Below, piece after piece: positions 20,709 through 31,445 of a stretch of 64,000 nt of DNA. Position 1 is the first letter of the stretch; each line of letters begins with the position of its first letter. Origin of the DNA: Spizellomyces punctatus DAOM BR117 (lineage: Eukaryota > Chytridiomycota > Chytridiomycetes > Spizellomycetales > Spizellomycetaceae); the NCBI RefSeq assembly GCF_000182565.1, contig NW_015971554.1, positions 101,912 through 165,911 of the forward strand. The letters are read 5' to 3'. A program made the translations under genes and the position numbers. Below the pieces are notes generated by a model, which worked only from the letters and a program-made list of their open reading frames with translations, was not told the origin of the DNA and made no database searches.

Positions 20709-21841
20709 ATGGCGCTAAATTCACAGGTAATTACCCGTATTTCTTCAAGTAGCGCTTATTCTGTAAAGCCCATCTCACACATTTTATCCTGGTGCAGATC
20801 GTCAACCTGCTGGTTGTCTTTGGCCTTGTGCAGATCGTAGGTAGTCCCTTGTTACATATTTCTACGATCTGGCGATCCGACAAGCCGTGAGCCTGCAATT
20901 GTGCAGCGCATCACGTCGTCCACACACGCTGTACGCTACCATGGTTGATTAACGCCGCTGTATCTTTGACAGGCTAACCGTTTTGATCTCGACAATGAGG
21001 CCAATGTGCAGTAAGTAGCTCAATGGACACCAATACGTAAAAGATACGCCCTCACGCAACCTTTTGTGCCATAGCTATCTCCGAGCCGCGTACATGGGCA
21101 TGCAAGTGATTGTTGCCATTGTACTGTTCATTGTGTACAGGAGAGTGTTGGCCAAAAAAGGTGGGTAATTAATCGAGTGTAATATACCGACCGCTCTCTG
21201 ATGAATTGCCTTTGACATTCAGATGAAACGCCTCTCGTTTATACGGAAGCGAAGAATCCTATGGAACCCAAGTATGATCTTGCATTTGTGGTAAAGATAT
21301 CTGTGTTCGGTGGCAGTAATGGATTTTTCTTAGAAATGTCGAGACCGTTCGGACAACGATTAAGGACTACGACATCACTAAGTTGAAGGAAACTCTTCGG
21401 GGTCAAGTTGTTGCAATGGCCATTTTGGGTTTCATTCATTACAAGTGGGGTTATCTTCGACCACTTTTGCTGCAGTCTGTTCTGGGACTTCGCACTCTAT
21501 ACCAAGCTCAGCTTGTGCAGGTACGTGAAGTCTTGCAATCCCGAGCAGTTGCATTTAACTTGCTAATTTTATCCGACGCAGGTGCATATTCTTGGAAAGC
21601 CAGCTACTGGCGACTTGGCCAGGCCATGGAAAGCCGCGTCTCCTTTCGGGTGAGTATAAAAGGACATACAGTCCAGGGCACGATTTTCTCGAATACAATA
21701 CTTTAGATTTCTATGTCACAGGCTGATCTTGAACCTATCTTATCTCTACCTACTAGCCAACCTCCCACCGCAGTCAGCGAAAAGGAACTCAAGGCCAAAG
21801 AGAAGAAGGAAGCGAAGAAGAAGCTCATTCACCAAGAATGA
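20709..21841 (+). CDS. PHO88: Pho88/Snd3-family ER membrane protein
   Basis: Exons 20709-20726, 20798-20836, 20973-21010, 21075-21160, 21223-21271, 21334-21520, 21582-21649 and a last exon from about 21722 encode a short membrane protein. It starts MALNSQIVNLLVVFGLVQ and contains a second hydrophobic helix, TVRTTIKDYDITKLKETL, a third hydrophobic segment and HILGKPATGDLARPWKA, which is the family hallmark (GKPATGDLKRPFK in yeast). Snd3/Pho88 inserts or targets proteins into the ER and is linked to phosphate transporter maturation. The last junction is problematic: the Lys/Glu-rich frame ending at 21841 looks coding but does not match the phase left by exon 7. The in-phase alternative ends at 21902. 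Confidence 0.9.
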
Positions 21842-21969
21842 AGGATGGGGGTGTCTACGTGATATTTGGGCATTCCAAAAAGGATCCTCTCTTTGTTCAT
21901 AGGGTTGATTTGCTAATTAATAGAGTTTGTCTGATCTCGGTTATACTTCATACTTGTGCGTTTGAAAGA

Positions 21970-23535
21970 CTATATCCAATCTCTCGGCGTCCTCAGGACT
22001 TCTAAAAGCTCGGCCTCTGGGCTACCAGGCGTTGGCACATGTCCGTACTCCCAACGTGCAGTCAATGGTAGGGACATTAATACACTCTCAATACGCACTC
22101 CCGGCGTAGCGAGGCCAAACTTTGTTCCCCGATCATGAACCTAAGATAGTCGTGTTAGTTTGGACCGCAAAGCGCCAACATGCAGACGTAAACAAGTACC
22201 AGATTGAACTCTACATATCTCCCTCTGCGCAACTGCTGCCACAACTTGTTCTCTTTCGTGAAGGGCATATCCTTCCGCTTTTGTACAATCGGAACATACT
22301 GATCCACAAAACTTTCTCCACAGTCTTTGACAAAGGCAAAAATCTCTTCGGCGGGCCTGTCTTCCAGATCGTCAAAAAAGATTCCACCAATTCCTCTTCG
22401 TTCACCACGGTGCTTGACATCAAAGTACTCGTCACACCACTTTTTGAAGCGGGGGTAATAAGCTGTGTCGTGATTATCGCAAGCTTGTTTTATAATCTTA
22501 TGAAAATGAATCGCATCTTCTTCAAATAGGTATGAGGGCGTCAGATCACACCCGCCACCAAACCACCATGCCACAGGTTCATCCCCGTTTTCTTCGACCA
22601 ATTCAAAATATCGGTAATTGGCATGGACTGTCGGTGCCATCGGGTTATGAGGATGCATTACAAGGCTAATTCCGGCCACGAACATGTTATACGGTCCTTT
22701 ATCAATTCCTTCTCGTTTGCGCGCGCGCATGTGCTGAAGCATGCCTTCTGGTGCTTTACTGGCCACAATGGAAATGTTTACTCCGGCCTTCTCAAACACC
22801 TTGCCGTCTTGAAGAACACATGAAACACCTTCACCACCTTCCTCCCGGATCCAAGCATCGTGGAAGAAACGGCCACCATTGGGACCTTCAAGTTCCTCTA
22901 CAGCCGATGTTATTTTGTGCTGGAGATGGCGCACCAACTGCTCCATTTTGGCGCTCATCGGCTTCCGCAAGGCAGTCTAGCGAAAAGTCAAGAGCCACAG
23001 GTCAACCGATGTACCCAGTCGTTGCACATACTGCGATATGCGTACCTCTTCTTTCTGCTTGCTTGATGATTTACTTTGAACCCTGCCTTTCAGTTCCTCG
23101 GTCGCTTCGCAATCAATGGTTTTGTGCGAGATCTACATAGTACCAGTCAAGCGGCTTGCAGGTACACTAGAAGACAAACACGCATACCTGGTGCGCATAG
23201 ATCCAACTACTTATACACACGACAGTAGTGCCCAGGATAATTGAAACCGATCGTTTCGCAGTTGGTCTTGCGGAGAAAGAGGGGAGAGTAGAGAGCGATG
23301 CCCGAGGATGTGATACCGTTGACGTGCGCCATGTGGAAGTCCATCTGGCAAGCGAATCAGTGTCCCGAATTAGGGCAAACTTGTAAAGTCGAGCTGTCTT
23401 ACCCTGTGAAGCCCCGTTGTGTTTGGGCCCTTAAAGCTGAAAGAGATGTCGGATCGCCCCGACGGTGAGTTAGGAACTATGTGAAAGATGCCTAAATGAT
23501 AGTGCCCCTAGCGCACCTGTGAAGAATAGTCGCAT
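21970..23535 (-). CDS. CPOX: Coproporphyrinogen III oxidase with mitochondrial presequence
   Basis: Six minus-strand exons (23535-23517, 23436-23403, 23344-23188, 23132-23046, 22976-22200, 22140-21970) join in frame to 414 residues. The catalytic domain is unmistakable: [81 protein letters not shown] and WEYGHVP, ending LRTPRDWI. It oxidatively decarboxylates coproporphyrinogen III in haem synthesis. The first ~110 residues are r/s/t-rich ([16 protein letters not shown]...) and then carry a hydrophobic helix ([16 protein letters not shown]), an arrangement like the mitochondrial presequence of animal CPOX. The stop is about 130 bp from the convergent Pho88 3' end. A TCACGTG motif lies 165 bp upstream. 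Confidence 0.96.
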
Positions 23536-24032
23536 CTCAAATATCGACGCAAATCTGGTATGTCGAGCCTGACTTCCGGTTCACCGTTGGTTAGAACGCA
23601 ACGGTGCTCTGCACACCGTCAAATGTCTTTTTATCTTGCGGGGCCGTACAAGGACGGGAAGCAAAGTAGAACGCATCATGACACACATTCAGTCAATATC
23701 ACGTGGCTATCCACATTGTATTGCAAAAGATGAGATATCTGGCATCAATGCCAGTATGAAGAGCAGCCGACAAACTATACACTCATGGTATTATGTGATA
23801 TCTTATGCCTAGGGATATTGAATGTTAACTGACACAAAATGATATGAGACTTTATCATTTCTTCCATACAGCCTTTTAAAGTCATCCGACACCACGTTCA
23901 TCCCATGTAACGAAATGATGACCTTGGCAGACAATGGCAAAGGATAGCTGCTGAAGATCTCAATGCAATGTTGTACTCTTTGCTTATTCTATCCTAGTCA
24001 TGCAATAAAAGATCCTTGCTCATTACATATAT
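23536..24032. other. Spacer between coproporphyrinogen oxidase and AC40
   Basis: About 500 bp without a supported gene; both flanking genes are on the minus strand, so this is CPOX promoter plus AC40 3' sequence. It carries ATCACGTG (CACGTG at 23700-23705). Confidence 0.5.
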
Positions 24033-25604
24033 TTACAAAAAATAGGCACCAGAGCTATGTAGTGCCGCTTTCACCACTTTGCATTTGTTGATCAAAATCT
24101 GTGCTGCTTCAACGAACAGTACTTGTGGCGGTAATATACCGGTGGACTCGATGCTGACTGTTGTACGCCGCGTTGTTACGTGAGTAAAGGTTCAAGCGCG
24201 CCAAAGCATTCCATGGACTTACAGATGAAGTGATCACGAACACGAGTTAATCGCACTTTCTTTTCAAATTCAGCATGACGCAGCACCTCTCGGCTAACAG
24301 TATCTTTTCGCGGATTGACTACTTTAGCCTCTGGCTCCCCACTATCGTTCTGCTCGACCTCTACAACGCCTTTAGGGAAGCATTTTTGGAATTTGTAAGC
24401 TGAGTCCCCCGTTATGGGCTCTAGGATCTGAATGTCTGGCAGGAGACGGTATGAAGCCGTAGCTAGTGTTCCAAAGCAAAAGGGCAGGCAGCTTTAAGTA
24501 TATATCCAAACCGACATGTGACAATTGCCGCTTACTGACCAACGGGCGACCACTTTGCATGTTCCTTTCCAATTCCCTTTTGACAGTGCAGCTCCATATC
24601 GATTTCCTACAAAATCATCAGCTCAGAACAAAATTGAGGCTAATGACAGGTCAAAAACAAACCTGTCCCGGCCGTAGCTTCGTAATCAAGATGTCATCTA
24701 TAACCGGACGTATCGGATCATTTTTAAACTTCTCTGCCTGCTCTCCTTGCGGATCCCATTGTAAGTGAGAGGATAGCACTGATCATGACGTGGATATCAC
24801 TCGTTATTACGATATCCCAGAGACCAAGTTCAAGTAATGACAAACGTTCTAACCACTTGAGTTTATGAATTTATCGCTGGGAAGTGCTGCCATCGGTGGT
24901 GCGTTGGGATTTTTGGAACATTGGATTTTCAGCTTCAGTACGACCGTATTGAGATCAGTCGGGGGATCGTCCGCTGAAATGGAGGCAGGACCTCGGTAAA
25001 CAGTACAGTTGAAGCCGACCAATATGGCTACCCACCTCCTCGACGGAAATCGAATAACCGCGGATCAGCCTTAATGGGAATCAAACCCAATCGCTGTGCG
25101 AGGATCTCGTCGTGCATTATAGACGTGTTGTTCATGATGTAAACTTTCTCGATGGCCATCGTCGGTACCTTTATCGCCACCATAAGTCTAGGGAAACATT
25201 CTCCTTCCGCCTAATCATGCTTACTTCGCCAATCAAGATACGACGGAAAGCGTTTGCAATTGCGGCGTCTACGCCGATCATATCAAACTCCATGTCGTTC
25301 TTTCCAATGAAGCCTATAACTATCCGAAAGTTCTGGAACGCCATCAGCGACAAATTTTGATTATGAATAATCTACATGGTTTGAAATAATACCTCCTTGA
25401 ATTTCGTTAGGTCCCAAGACAAATCCTCGTTCGGGAAAGTATGGGGGAAGTCCATTGAGGAAGGCTGTGCGGAAACTCTTTTTTTAAAACTCCACCAGAA
25501 AGCAGCAAGTTTCGAAGATAGCTTACATGGGCTACTCTATCCTTGTGCAGCACCACCCGAGTGCGCATCAGGTTGACAGCGTCCTGGTCATGCACAGCAG
25601 TCAT
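24033..25604 (-). CDS. RPC40: DNA-directed RNA polymerases I and III subunit AC40
   Basis: A multi-exon minus-strand gene that can be joined in frame from [18 protein letters not shown] (25604) to SSGAYFL (stop 24033-24035). Diagnostic segments are [107 protein letters not shown] and [17 protein letters not shown]. These match human POLR1C and yeast Rpc40 end to end. With AC19 it forms the alpha-like assembly platform of Pol I and Pol III in the nucleus. Eight or nine short introns are present; the first exon is 78 bp. Its ATG is 181 bp from the divergent RabGGTase-alpha start, implying a shared promoter. Confidence 0.96.
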
Positions 25605-25785
25605 GGCAGGAAATAATAAATAGAGATCAGTTGGAGGGCGAGCGGGAATGGAAAATGCCCAACTGTTCAACCAAAAACATTTCCAGCCTGGTTGGAGCCA
25701 GTGGCACAGTCGAGTCTGACTTTCACCGCTCTGTGCGAGTTTCTGCCCATCTGCCTTTTGGTTCTCGTTTCCCTTTGCTTCCACC

Positions 25786-27295
25786 ATGTCGGCCGACGGA
25801 CACGTACGTGATGCTTTGTCTGTTGGAGTGTGCCATTTTATTTACACTGTGGTTCTGGTGTTTGCAGCATCATCAGAAAAAGGTCAAGGCATCGGCGGAG
25901 GCTGTCGAGCGGCAGCGAGAGAAAAACCAAAAGAAGATTGCCGAGTACCGTGCCCTATGCGCACAAGTCCAACAGAAGGTAGCGCAGTCGGTCTCGTATT
26001 CTATCAGTGCATAACTTCGGCATTTGGGAACTTCGACAGCGCTAATATAAGTTGGATGGCGTAGCGTAACGACAAATCATATGACGACGAAACATTTCAG
26101 CTCACTACAAAACTACTTTCGATCAATCCGGAATATTACACAATGTGGAATCTTCGCCGCCAGATACTACTGGAGAAGTTCAAAATTGTGTAAGATGTAG
26201 GCGCATCTATACACGAATTACATTTTGGGAAACCAATATGCCCGCGTACAGGGGAGTCGAAAAGAAGGAAGCGCTGTGTTCATCCGAGTTGCGCTTTGCA
26301 CAGGAAGGGCTCAAAGTTAATCCCAAGTCCTATTGGGTGTGGAATCATCGTCGGTGGATATTGGAGAATATGCCGAACCCTCCATGGGACCGAGAATTAC
26401 GATTGCTGGAAGCAATGTTGGATCTAGATGCTAGAAACTGTAGGTCGCATGGTGAAGTGGATACGGGTTTTTCCGGAAAGCTAATGTACGCTTCCGAATC
26501 CTTCTCAGTTCACGGATGGAACTATCGACGTTACGTTGTGGCAAGGTCAAATAAACGAACACCTCAAGAAGAATTTGATTTTACGACAACCAAAATCAAT
26601 CAGAACTTTTCAAATTATTCCGCCTGGCACCATCGTAGCAAGTTTTTGCCGCAAGCTTACATGGTGGAAGAGTTGACAAAGGTCATCGATGATGGTAATC
26701 TTGAGCTCCCCAGTCTGCAGCTATGCCTAAGGGGATATTGACCGCCAAATTGAAACAGAATTTGAACTTGTTCGGAACGCAATATATACGGAACCTGCTG
26801 ATCAAAGTGCTTGGCTTTATCAGCGGTGGCTGCTGAGGTGAGCCCGGTATGTTACGCCATCAGTGATCATTTTTTAATGCCGACACTCTCCATGTAGTCT
26901 CAAAGCGGATGACGAGAAGAGGTGGAAAAATGAATTGCAATCAATCCAGGAACTGGTGGATTTGGAACCGGAGAGTCGATGTATGCTTCATTGTTGCTTT
27001 GCTATCATTGTCTCACGCCCCGAGTGGCTCACCTGATCATGTTGTGTAGGGGCTTTGATAACTCTGGTCCACATTATGGCGAAGCTACAGCTTCAAAAGG
27101 ACGATGCATTGAAAATACTAGAAAAGCTTGAAGCCTTGGACCCATATCGGCGTGAATACTATGTGGATCTAGGTGAGTCTGGCAATGGTTTGAGGTCGAT
27201 ATGCGACATGAATGCTGACGAGCGTTGCCGATGAAGGGAAGCGAATCATGAATCCAACCAACCAACCACATGTGATTCAGGAGGGATCGCAATAG
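25786..27295 (+). CDS. BET4: Rab geranylgeranyltransferase alpha subunit
   Basis: Exon 1 encodes only MSADGH (25786-25803). Exon 2 starts at 25869 (HHQKKVKASAEAVERQREK) and later exons give LLSINPEYYTMWNLRRQIL, LKVNPKSYWVWNHRRWIL, LLDLDARNFHGWNYRRYVV, INQNFSNYSAWHHRSKFL and DQSAWLYQRWLL. These are the repeated PFTA helices of protein prenyltransferase alpha subunits. NPKSYWVWNHRRW and NFSNYSAWHHRS favour RabGGTase over farnesyltransferase. With the beta subunit and Rab escort protein it adds geranylgeranyl groups to Rab GTPases. The last small exon appears to end KRIMNPTNQPHVIQEGSQ at a TAG at 27293-27295. There is no leucine-rich extension like that of the mammalian enzyme. Confidence 0.93.
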
Positions 27296-27387
27296 AATGT
27301 GCAAGCATCCGGTTCCATTCATAGGAGCTTCGGGTCCCCCCACGTTCCGAACGTGCTGCGGGCGAATGCGGTCGACATGGTCCCTTC

Positions 27388-29756
27388 ATGGCTGCAACAA
27401 CTCGATTGCAGGCGACATCCGCGCACTCTAGTCGTTTGCCCGTAATTGCCGAGGCGACGCTGCTGATTGGGCCTGCATGTTGGGCCACTCTAGCTCTTGC
27501 ATTTCGGAGCCGTCTGTATGAAAGCGGGTGTGCGTGTTCATCGTGATCTCGGCAGAATATATATAGTTATGTATTAATGCAGCTCCGCCAATATCTAGTA
27601 TTTTGTCTTCTGATAGCGGTAGCGCTACTTTGCCTAATATATCGATATCCATATGTAACCCCGCCCTCTCGCACCGGGTGCTACCGGTAGGTTGTTCGAG
27701 GTGACGACGAAACCGTCTTTTACTACTCCTAAGATGCCTGTTGCATTCCAGCCCCGACGCTGAAGCGGGAACGGTGGCTGGACTTATACTCCCACCCTTA
27801 GTTCTGGCAGCTTTGATTCTCCGCCTACCCGATGGAATCATGTTTGGTAGGGCAATTTACTCAACTCGAGTGCTCGTCATTATTTGTTTATCTCTTTGAA
27901 TGGTAGCCTACCTATTACCGTTCCTCCGATTAAGCATATGGTTCAGCCTGCTTGAAGCTCTACCTATTCTTACCCAAGGATGGCGCAAACACTGGATTAT
28001 GCTGTGGGCGATGGGATTCATTGTTCCGACTACGAGGCACAGTGCAGTCTATTATGGCGTTTTCGGTAAGGTCCCTCTGTCCATGCGATCGGTCACTGAT
28101 GCTAATACATTGTTTACTTCTAGTCCAGCCATTTATGTTTCTTCTGGGCCTAGCGACGTTCAGAGGCACTTTGCATCTAGTTCTCACCCGATTTCGACGG
28201 AGCTTCACATTTGGAGAAGCGTTGGTGGTGACACAAACGTTGTCGCTGCTTTTCTTGGACGCTCTTGTTAGCACCTTGACCAAGGTGAAATCAAGCATCA
28301 ACACATAAATACCTCCATCTCGACTAAAAGAATCTCTACCTCAGTTGCATCCGACGCGAGTACCACAGGAGATGAACATCGATCGTAGTGAAACCAATGT
28401 GTTCATGCATGCGCTGCTGTTCGGAATGCTATTGATTGGCGTCCTATTGGTTCCTTTGCTGAGAAAAATACGCGCCATCCGCTATCATGCAAGCCATCAG
28501 CAATTCGTTGCTCTTTCGATTGGATTTTATTGTGCCACCTTGGCGATCGTGCTTTTCTTGATAGCTCCGTGGACGCAGTTGTGTCTCGGAGCTGAACCTT
28601 TTACCTGGTCGGTGTCAGACGGCAAAGAGGGTGGCAACGTGGATAACTCATTAAATGCCTTCCATCACTTAGGGTGGTATACTTTATACTCACTCCTGGC
28701 GCATATCGTCTAGGCCTAATTGGTTATTGGGCACTGATTATCGCTATTGGGGTAACGGTGGCATATCAACACTTCCCAACGAGCACCTCGGATCTCGCGG
28801 TGTTAAACCTCAAACGAAAATACTTCCATGTGCTCGCTACTCTTATGTTTATTCCGGGATATATATTGGATGTACGTCTCGTTTTATGAGCTTGGGCGTC
28901 GGTCGTATTTAAACCGACACGACCTCTCCAGCCAGATTTCATGCATTTAGCATTTTCAGTTGCATTAAGCGCCCTCATTCTGTTGGAATATGTGCGACAC
29001 TATCAAGTCTGGCCCATTGGGAAAGAGGTCAACGAATTTCTGAGTCATTTTCTGGACAAGAGAGATCGCGGTCCGGTCATTTTGTCGCACTTATATCTGC
29101 TCATTGGGTGTGCTCTCCCTGTATGGTTGAACAGGTGACATTCATATTGTCGGTCGCAGGCGCTAATCCACTCAAAGTCAATACTGACGTGTATGCTCCA
29201 TTTCTAGAATACCCCAGGGACATAATTTGGCGGCCGTGAGCGGCATTTTGACTCTCGGCATTGGAGATACAATGGTGAGAATGGAAAGCCTCATCAGTTT
29301 TCCTTCAATAGCAACAGGTTTTTGACATGGCTAATGTCCCATTTTGTGCCGTTCCTAGGCTTCTATACACGGCAAGCGTTTTGGTCGCATTCGATGGCCG
29401 GGGACATCAAAGTCTGTCGAAGGCACAATGGCTTTTGCAATCACTGTCACCGTTACCTGCTGTCTGTTGGCCGGTATAGGTGGCGTGATAGTGGAGGGAG
29501 CCAAGCAGGTAAGTAATCGGACCCATCGAGCTGCAACAGATCCTACTCCTAATGATTCTCTTATACAGTGGTTGTCGGTGCTACTATGCATCCTGTTAAG
29601 CAGTAAGTTCTTCGCATGCCGGCTCAATAGCTTCTTTTTTCCAAATGTGTAACCATGTTTTGCATTCTTGCAGGCTTCCTGGAGGCTTTCTCTGATCAGA
29701 ATGATAATCTTATCATTCCGCTATATAGTTTTGCATTACTTCATTTGTTTGTCTAA
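27388..29756 (+). CDS. SEC59: Dolichol kinase
   Basis: A polytopic membrane protein from several exons. The C-terminal half is diagnostic: NLKRKYFHVLATLMFIPG, LILLEYVRHYQVWPIGKEV, LDKRDRGPVILSHLYLLI, GIGDTMASIHGKRFG, RWPGTSKSVEGTMA and FSDQNDNLIIPLY, matching DOLK/Sec59 including the CTP-binding region. It phosphorylates dolichol at the ER with CTP for N-glycosylation, GPI anchors and O-mannosylation. The 5' end is uncertain: ATG 27900 is a possible start, but an upstream hydrophobic frame (VAGLILPPLVLAALILRL, ~27770-27850) joins in phase across a 60-bp intron, and ATG 27388 begins a further plausible exon (VIAEATLLIGPACWATLAL) only 93 bp after the preceding gene. An intron at ~28609-28670 restores EPFTWVVYFIL. 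Confidence 0.9.
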
Positions 29757-29925
29757 CTTGCTTTAGTGTGGGGGTATTAAATATTTTTATTATGCGATAA
29801 TGTTAAATTATTCAATTCACAACCATGTGCGATGTGTGTCTTGTGTTCAAGTGCAGGTCGCACGTTCGTGTCACGAACCAGCTATCTGTGCTGGCTGTTC
29901 GGATGGCTTTCGTCCAGCGAATTAC

Positions 29926-31189
29926 TTAAAGCGTCGATGACTGAAGATCTTGAACTATAGCATTTGTCACCGCAGCATCCGTGAGGTTGGCCACTGGCTG
30001 CGTGGTGACGTCCAGTTGACTAAAACGTCGTAACAAATATGCAGGACCGTCATACGTAGATTTCTGGTGCTCTGGCACGTCCTCCATCACTCTTACGTCT
30101 ACTGGCGGCGGGTGACAACGTATAATGATCGTCGGGAATTCGATGACAGTTTTGCCTCTCAATGCATCTCGAAGAGTGTCCTTTGGATTTATTGATAAGT
30201 AAATGGTTTGGTTGGCCTATGTCACATGGCATTAACAACCCGATCATGGCATGCGCGAATGAAAGGTATGCCTACAGGTACGTCGACCATCTTCATGTAG
30301 AAGAGCAAATTCTTCAATCCACGCTCGCAATACGGCTGTATTTGGTATCTTGTGACGGCGTTTCCTTCCTGCCCTTCAACATGTTTTGCGACAAGATCTT
30401 CCACCGTGTCGGTGTCCTTTACCCTAAAATGCACATTTTCAGAACAAGAATCCATAAGTTCCGGGTGATGTGATGACTTCTTATACCTATGATCCACGAT
30501 TGTGACTTTACTCTCCTGAAAGTCCCATTCCACCGTCCAGGAAGTGAACTCACGTCTGAGACAAGGATTTGACAGGTAAGCCTTGTTCGCGTTCGATGTT
30601 GCATTACAAACAATGCCTCAAATATTGATTTTACTTCTGTATGTATATCGACTGATTTTGGTCATGTCTCTTCATTCCAGCGGGCATGAATTTTATCCGT
30701 ATTCCTCGGCTTTTGCACTGCTTCGCCAAAACTCGTTGTCGCACGTTATGCGACTTGGAAGCGGAATGTAAGCGATCATTGTCCCGAGTAGCATTGTCTG
30801 CGGTACGATAAATATCTTCCAGAAAGGTGTAGTCTTCAAAGGATGACGATAAACGAATAGTTCACAACGCATTTAACGATATTACAATTGCCACGCACCA
30901 CTCGTCATGTCATTCGCCGTATAGTCGGCAACTTTGATGAATTGAGTCTTATCCCGTTGCCCAGTACAGCCGCTTTGATCCTTGTGCGATCTGGAGCAAG
31001 CCAAGGAACAGGTTCGGCAGAGACAACCGGGACATTTATACTGAAGAAGGAAAAATGTTCAAAATAAGCGTCATTTTTACATTTCTTGACATTTTTGTTC
31101 CGAACCTTGTATGGATGAGCTTGACATACTTCGCAGAGAGAACTGGCTGTGCGTGCTGTAGGAGATGGCTCTTCCTGGTCATCAGACAT
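29926..31189 (-). CDS. BCD1: BCD1/ZNHIT6, box C/D snoRNP assembly factor
   Basis: Minus-strand gene starting MSDDQEEPSPTA (ATG 31189; an in-frame ATG four codons upstream is also possible). The first two exons form a HIT zinc finger: CEVC, then YKCPGC, CRTCSLACSRSH and C, followed by QRDKTQFIKV. Further exons give TFLEDIYRTADNATRDND, a basic KSRGIRIKFMPAGMKRH and WTVEWDFQESKVTIVDH, then the C-terminal domain PVDVRVMEDVPEH ending at the stop 29926-29928. The order and motifs match yeast Bcd1 and human ZNHIT6, which are needed for box C/D snoRNA stability and loading of fibrillarin-containing particles. It is head-to-head with Nup35 (start 31446), with RTCACGTG in the shared spacer. Confidence 0.9.
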
Positions 31190-31445
31190 GGTTATTGCCA
31201 TATCACTGAGTTAGTTGACGTTCTGCTCAACTCATCCTGAGCACGTGACTAGTTCTTATTGCCATAGCAACTCGCATGCTCGCCTGACAAAGCGATCAGC
31301 AGCTGGGCTTCTTCCCCATCGACCTGCACCGGCATTCCCCCAATATTAGCGTGCCATTTACAGTTTGCGCCGCTGAAACGTCTTGCACTGGCTTCCTCTA
31401 AGAAGCGTCGAGCACTTTTCTAGGAGATTTTGAAGATCAAGTACC

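Noticed and set aside
27428-27841. 137-codon minus-strand frame between RabGGTase-alpha and dolichol kinase
   Set aside because: It lies antisense to the probable dolichol kinase 5' exons, which have better (hydrophobic, in-phase) coding character.
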